Positions 60,747 to 64,000 of a stretch of 64,000 bases of DNA are shown here, one piece after another. The notes beneath the pieces are model-generated. The model was given only the letters and a program-made list of their open reading frames with translations. It was not told the origin of the DNA and searched no databases. The DNA comes from Firmicutes bacterium UBA5201 (GTDB lineage Bacteria > Bacillota > Clostridia > Peptostreptococcales > Acidaminobacteraceae): the NCBI GenBank assembly GCA_002412775.1, contig DHVT01000019.1:1-64000 (forward strand). The letters are read 5' to 3'. Numbering within the stretch: position 1 is the stretch's first letter; each line of letters starts with the position of its first letter. The position numbers and the translations under genes are program-made.

Positions 60747-60775
60747 ATTATAAATCAAATTACACGACGTGTCAA
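60747..60775 (-). promoter_or_regulatory. Perfect consensus sigma-A promoter for ylxM-ffh
   Basis: TTGACA (plus strand TGTCAA, 60770-60775), 17 bases, TATAAT (ATTATA, 60747-60752): 12 of 12 consensus bases with ideal spacing. Transcription would start near 60740, only about 7 bases before the ylxM ATG (60733). Confidence 0.9.
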
Positions 60776-60799
60776 GCATTTTTACTTTACATCTTTGGA

Positions 60800-61717
60800 T
60801 CAATTGAAAAGTGCCTCTACAAACTCATGTGCATCGAATGGTTGTAGATCATTCATGCCCTCACCCACGCCGATGAGCTTAACTGGAATCTGCAGTTCGG
60901 AGTTGATTGCCATGACGACACCACCTTTTGCGGTCCCATCAAGTTTTGTTAGAACAATGCCCGTGATTTGTGCGGCTTCATTGAATACCTTAGCTTGTTG
61001 AACCGCATTTTGCCCTGTTGTGGCATCAAGAACCAATAAAACCTCTTTTTTTGCTTCAGGATATTCCCGTTCGATCACTCTAAAGACTTTTGCGAGCTCA
61101 TTCATCAAATTCACTTTGTTGTGAAGACGACCGGCAGTATCACAAATCAAAACATCAGTCTTTTTGGCTTTGGCGGATTGAATCGCATCAAAGATCACAG
61201 CCGCAGGGTCCGAGCCTTCGGATTGGTGAATGACGTTCACTCCGACTCTATCCCCCCATACTTTAAGCTGTTCGATCGCCGCCGCTCTAAACGTATCGGC
61301 CGCCGCAATCAAAACAGATTTACCATCTTCCTTTAGGTGATGAGCGATTTTTCCGATGGAGGTGGTCTTTCCCACCCCATTGACGCCTATAACCATGATA
61401 ATGGTCGGGACTTCTGTTATTTTAAAGGGTTCGCTATTGTTTTCCTTAAGCATCATTTCAACGACATCTTTGAAGACCGCTTTCACTTCACTGGCGTCTT
61501 TGACTCTTCTGACTTTAAGTTCCTCTCTCAGTGAATCGATCAATTTCATAGTTGTTTGCATACCGACATCTGCAACAATCAGAATTTCTTCCAGTTCATC
61601 GAACAGTTCATCATCGATTTCACCATAATTGTTGAAAAGATCATCAAGTTTGTCAGTGATGCCTTTTCTCGTTTTGTCCAGACCCTCTTTGAGTTTCGAA
61701 AATAATGATAATGCCAT
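60800..61717 (-). CDS. ftsY: Signal recognition particle receptor FtsY
   Basis: FtsY (305 aa) is the membrane-bound SRP receptor GTPase. It lacks the long acidic A domain, as in many Firmicutes, and opens with MALSLFSKLKEGLDKTR. The NG domain has GVNGVGKTTSIGKIAHHL near 112, DTFRAAAIEQL, DTAGRLHNK and TKLDGTAKGGV. The ATG at 61715-61717 lies 5 bases after GGAGG; the longer reading overlaps smc. It follows smc by 10 bases. Confidence 0.98.
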   Translation of the reverse strand: MALSLFSKLKEGLDKTRKGITDKLDDLFNNYGEIDDELFDELEEILIVADVGMQTTMKLIDSLREELKVRRVKDASEVKAVFKDVVEMMLKENNSEPFKITEVPTIIMVIGVNGVGKTTSIGKIAHHLKEDGKSVLIAAADTFRAAAIEQLKVWGDRVGVNVIHQSEGSDPAAVIFDAIQSAKAKKTDVLICDTAGRLHNKVNLMNELAKVFRVIEREYPEAKKEVLLVLDATTGQNAVQQAKVFNEAAQITGIVLTKLDGTAKGGVVMAINSELQIPVKLIGVGEGMNDLQPFDAHEFVEALFN

Positions 61718-61727
61718 AAGGCCCTCC

Positions 61728-64000
61728 TTAGTTGAATTTTTCTTCCACATCCTCAAGTTTTACAGATAAAATCTTGGAGATTCCGTATTCTTCCATAGTG
61801 ACACCATAGAGTGTGTCAGCAATCTCCATAGTGCCTTTTCTATGAGTGATGACAACAAATTGTGATTTTTCAGCGTATTCCTTGATGAATGCTGCGAACC
61901 TGTAGACGTTGACGTCATCAAGCGCGGCTTCAATCTCATCCAATATGCAAAATGGTGATGGTTTTGTTTTGAGTATTGCAAATAACAATGCTATGGCGGT
62001 AAGCGCCTTTTCACCTCCGGAAAGCAAATTGATGCTTTGCAGTTTTTTTCCAGGCGGTTGAGCGATTATGTCAATATCGCAATTGAGCAAATCATCATAA
62101 TCAGTGAGGAGAAGTTCTGCGACACCACCGTTGAAGAGAGTGATGAACGTGTCTTTAAAATGGGTGTTGATCAGCTCAAAGTGTGTCTTGAACAGTTCAA
62201 TCATCTTATGATCGAGTTCCTTGATGATTTTTTCAAGCTGCTTTATGGCATCTGAAAGGTCCTTCTTTTGCTCAGACAGGAATTTATATCGCTCTGAAAC
62301 TTCCTCATATTCTTTGATGGCGTTCACATTGACTGTTCCAAGCATCTTCAGGTCGTTTTTCAGTTGTTTGACTTCTGTTTTAGGATAATTATGTTCCACC
62401 TGAAGCGCTTCTGCGATGGACATTTCATATTTATCCCATAGGTCTGCGATCACCAGATCTTTTTCGACTTCAAGTTTGGCCATCTTGACTTCAAGACGAT
62501 GAAGTTCCTCTTTGTATTGGTCTTGCAGTTGGGTCATTTCTGAAATGTCACGTGTCAATACTCCAAGAGATTCCGAGTGCTTTCTCTTGACACGATAGTT
62601 TTCTTCGATGTTTGCTCTTAGCGCGATCATTTTGTCACCCAGCTTTTCAATGGAATCTGAAATGGATGACACCATACCTGTGATTTCCATTTTGCTCTTT
62701 TCATAGGTGTTCAACTGGGAGATTCTAAGGTTGTTCTTTTGAAGGGTTGTTTTGTGATCGTCTTCTATTCTCAAGAGTTCCTTGGTTTTGAATTCAAAGT
62801 TTTGCTCAACTGACGCCAGCTCGATCTTGTAGGTCGTCAGCGCGTCGATATGACCTTGCAAATCAGATTCGATTTTTACGATGCCTTCACCGATGTCCGT
62901 CAACTGGGTTTCAAGAGATTTCGCTCGAAGCTCAGCCCTTTCGATTTCCTGCCGTCTTTCATCAATAGCATCCAATGTGGACCTTTTCTCAACTTCAAGC
63001 GTGTCATAATCTCTGTTCAACTTGGTCAGCTGTTCAAGATTGTTTTTATGCCATTGCTCTTGATTGTCATTATGATTTTCAAGTCTGAGTTTCTCCATTC
63101 GAAGTGTGTCGATGGATTCTCTGAGTGATTTGATGGCAGACTCTTCACTATCGATCAAACGATCCAATTGGATGATTTCGGATTCATTGACTTCAATCTC
63201 ACCTTGTAAAATGTCGATTCTCTGACCAAGTTCACCGATGCGTCGTTTTCTTCCGAGGACATTGCTCACTCTCGATTTGAATGAGCCTCCTGTTATATGT
63301 CCACCAGGTACGAGCACATCGCCTTTCAGCGTGATGATCTTATACCTTAGGTTGTCCATTTTAAGCAGTTCAGAAGCCGTTTCAAAATTATCAACAATAA
63401 TGATTCTGCCCAATAGGTGATCGATCATCCGGTCGAACTCCGAATCACTTTTGACAAGGTCGCTGGCGACACCAATAAACCCTTTTATACTTTTCATTTT
63501 TTCGATTTTGTTGTTTTGTTCGCCTTTACCTCCAAGGTTTTCCAGAGGTAAAAATGTGACTCGCCCCAAATCGTTCTTTCTCAAGAAATCTATGGATCGT
63601 TTGGCATCTTTCACATGGTCGCAGACTATGTTTTGTAGAGCTTTGCCTAGGGCAATCTCTATGGCGACCTCATACTCTTTTGGAACTTCGATCAATGTGG
63701 CGACAATTCCCCTGATTCCAGTGGTGTCAGGCAATCTTTTCAATATTTCCTTGACGCCTTTGTCGTAACCCTCGAACTCCTCTTCCATAGTCGTGAGCAG
63801 TTTCTTCTCTGTTCCAAGTTGAGAGAGTTCTTTGGACACGGAGTCAAGTGTCAAGGCTATGGCACTTTTTTTATCCTTGAAAAATTTCTGTGATTTAAGT
63901 TTGTTGCCAAGCTGAATGTTCAACGATTCATGTTCTGTGTTCATTCGATCGATTTGGCCTTGAATTTGAAAACGTTCCTCTTTTGACGATTCAATCGTTT
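61728..64000 (-). CDS. smc: Chromosome partition protein SMC, C-terminal part (partial)
   Basis: SMC is the condensin ATPase that compacts and separates chromosomes. About 757 residues are visible; the N-terminal Walker A half lies beyond base 64000 and the frame is open to the edge. The hinge is recognisable (TGIRGIVATLIEVPKEYEVAIE and VLVPGGHITGGSFKS), followed by a long coiled coil. The C-terminal head has the ABC signature LLSGGEKALTAIALLFAIL and Walker B FCILDEIEAALDD. It precedes ftsY, as in B. subtilis (rnc-smc-ftsY). Confidence 0.98.
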   Translation of the reverse strand, partial: TIESSKEERFQIQGQIDRMNTEHESLNIQLGNKLKSQKFFKDKKSAIALTLDSVSKELSQLGTEKKLLTTMEEEFEGYDKGVKEILKRLPDTTGIRGIVATLIEVPKEYEVAIEIALGKALQNIVCDHVKDAKRSIDFLRKNDLGRVTFLPLENLGGKGEQNNKIEKMKSIKGFIGVASDLVKSDSEFDRMIDHLLGRIIIVDNFETASELLKMDNLRYKIITLKGDVLVPGGHITGGSFKSRVSNVLGRKRRIGELGQRIDILQGEIEVNESEIIQLDRLIDSEESAIKSLRESIDTLRMEKLRLENHNDNQEQWHKNNLEQLTKLNRDYDTLEVEKRSTLDAIDERRQEIERAELRAKSLETQLTDIGEGIVKIESDLQGHIDALTTYKIELASVEQNFEFKTKELLRIEDDHKTTLQKNNLRISQLNTYEKSKMEITGMVSSISDSIEKLGDKMIALRANIEENYRVKRKHSESLGVLTRDISEMTQLQDQYKEELHRLEVKMAKLEVEKDLVIADLWDKYEMSIAEALQVEHNYPKTEVKQLKNDLKMLGTVNVNAIKEYEEVSERYKFLSEQKKDLSDAIKQLEKIIKELDHKMIELFKTHFELINTHFKDTFITLFNGGVAELLLTDYDDLLNCDIDIIAQPPGKKLQSINLLSGGEKALTAIALLFAILKTKPSPFCILDEIEAALDDVNVYRFAAFIKEYAEKSQFVVITHRKGTMEIADTLYGVTMEEYGISKILSVKLEDVEEKFN

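Noticed and set aside
63944..64000. Start of smc at the ATG at 63942-63944
   Set aside because: The frame is open upstream to the window edge and the visible protein lacks the Walker A head, so this ATG is internal to smc.

Overview
The window is one long run of genes that are all read on the minus strand, so transcription goes from high to low coordinates. Gene content and order point to a motile low-G+C Gram-positive bacterium, most likely an anaerobic member of Clostridia. The evidence is a PolC-type DNA polymerase, CodY, a FliY with a CheC-like domain, CheC and CheD, a YlxM-Ffh pair, RbgA, and a gene order that closely follows the Bacillus subtilis stretch smc-ftsY ... codY-flgB ... sigD ... 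rpsB ... polC ... nusA-infB. The codon and protein style resembles Fusibacter/Acidaminobacter-like Clostridia, but genus cannot be fixed by eye.

Region 1 (64000 to about 47300, housekeeping): smc (partial), ftsY, ylxM-ffh-rpsP-khpA-rimM-trmD (signal recognition and ribosome maturation), rplS behind its own promoter and a probable L19 leader, then rbgA-rnhB followed by a FliK-like protein and a free-standing FlhB C-domain protein, yraN, comM-dprA (DNA uptake and processing), and topA-codY. Compared with B. subtilis, sucCD and trmFO-xerC-hslVU are missing from this stretch.

Region 2 (about 47300 to 17190, flagella and chemotaxis): a 35-gene run flgB-flgC-fliEFGHIJ-ylxF(MotE-like)-fliK-flgD-(TIGR02530 type)-flgE-flbD-motAB-fliL-fliM-fliY-cheY-fliOPQR-flhBA-flhFG-pilZ-cheBAWCD-sigD. 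It encodes nearly the whole basal body, export gate, hook, motor, switch and chemotaxis core. Upstream of flgB lie the codY terminator, a candidate sigma-A promoter, a CodY-box-like site and a good sigma-D (FliA-type) promoter. A second sigma-D promoter sits in the fliL-fliM gap. A hairpin after flgE may act as a partial terminator.

Region 3 (about 17190 to 14820): after a terminator behind sigD come a FapA (DUF342) protein, a small hydrophilic protein and a one-pass membrane protein that sits where B. subtilis has swrB.

Region 4 (about 14820 to 1): rpsB-tsf with an intervening attenuator-like hairpin, then pyrH-frr-uppS-cdsA-dxr-rseP-ispG-polC (ribosome recycling, nucleotide, isoprenoid, phospholipid and membrane proteolysis genes, ending with the replicative polymerase), then a new promoter and leader hairpin in front of rimP-nusA-ylxR-ylxQ-infB (partial). 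No tRNA, rRNA, CRISPR array, insertion sequence or phage gene was seen, and there is no gene-free stretch above 300 bases. The most unusual item is the FliK-like/FlhB-C-like pair embedded with rbgA-rnhB, away from the flagellar operon and apparently under a housekeeping promoter.
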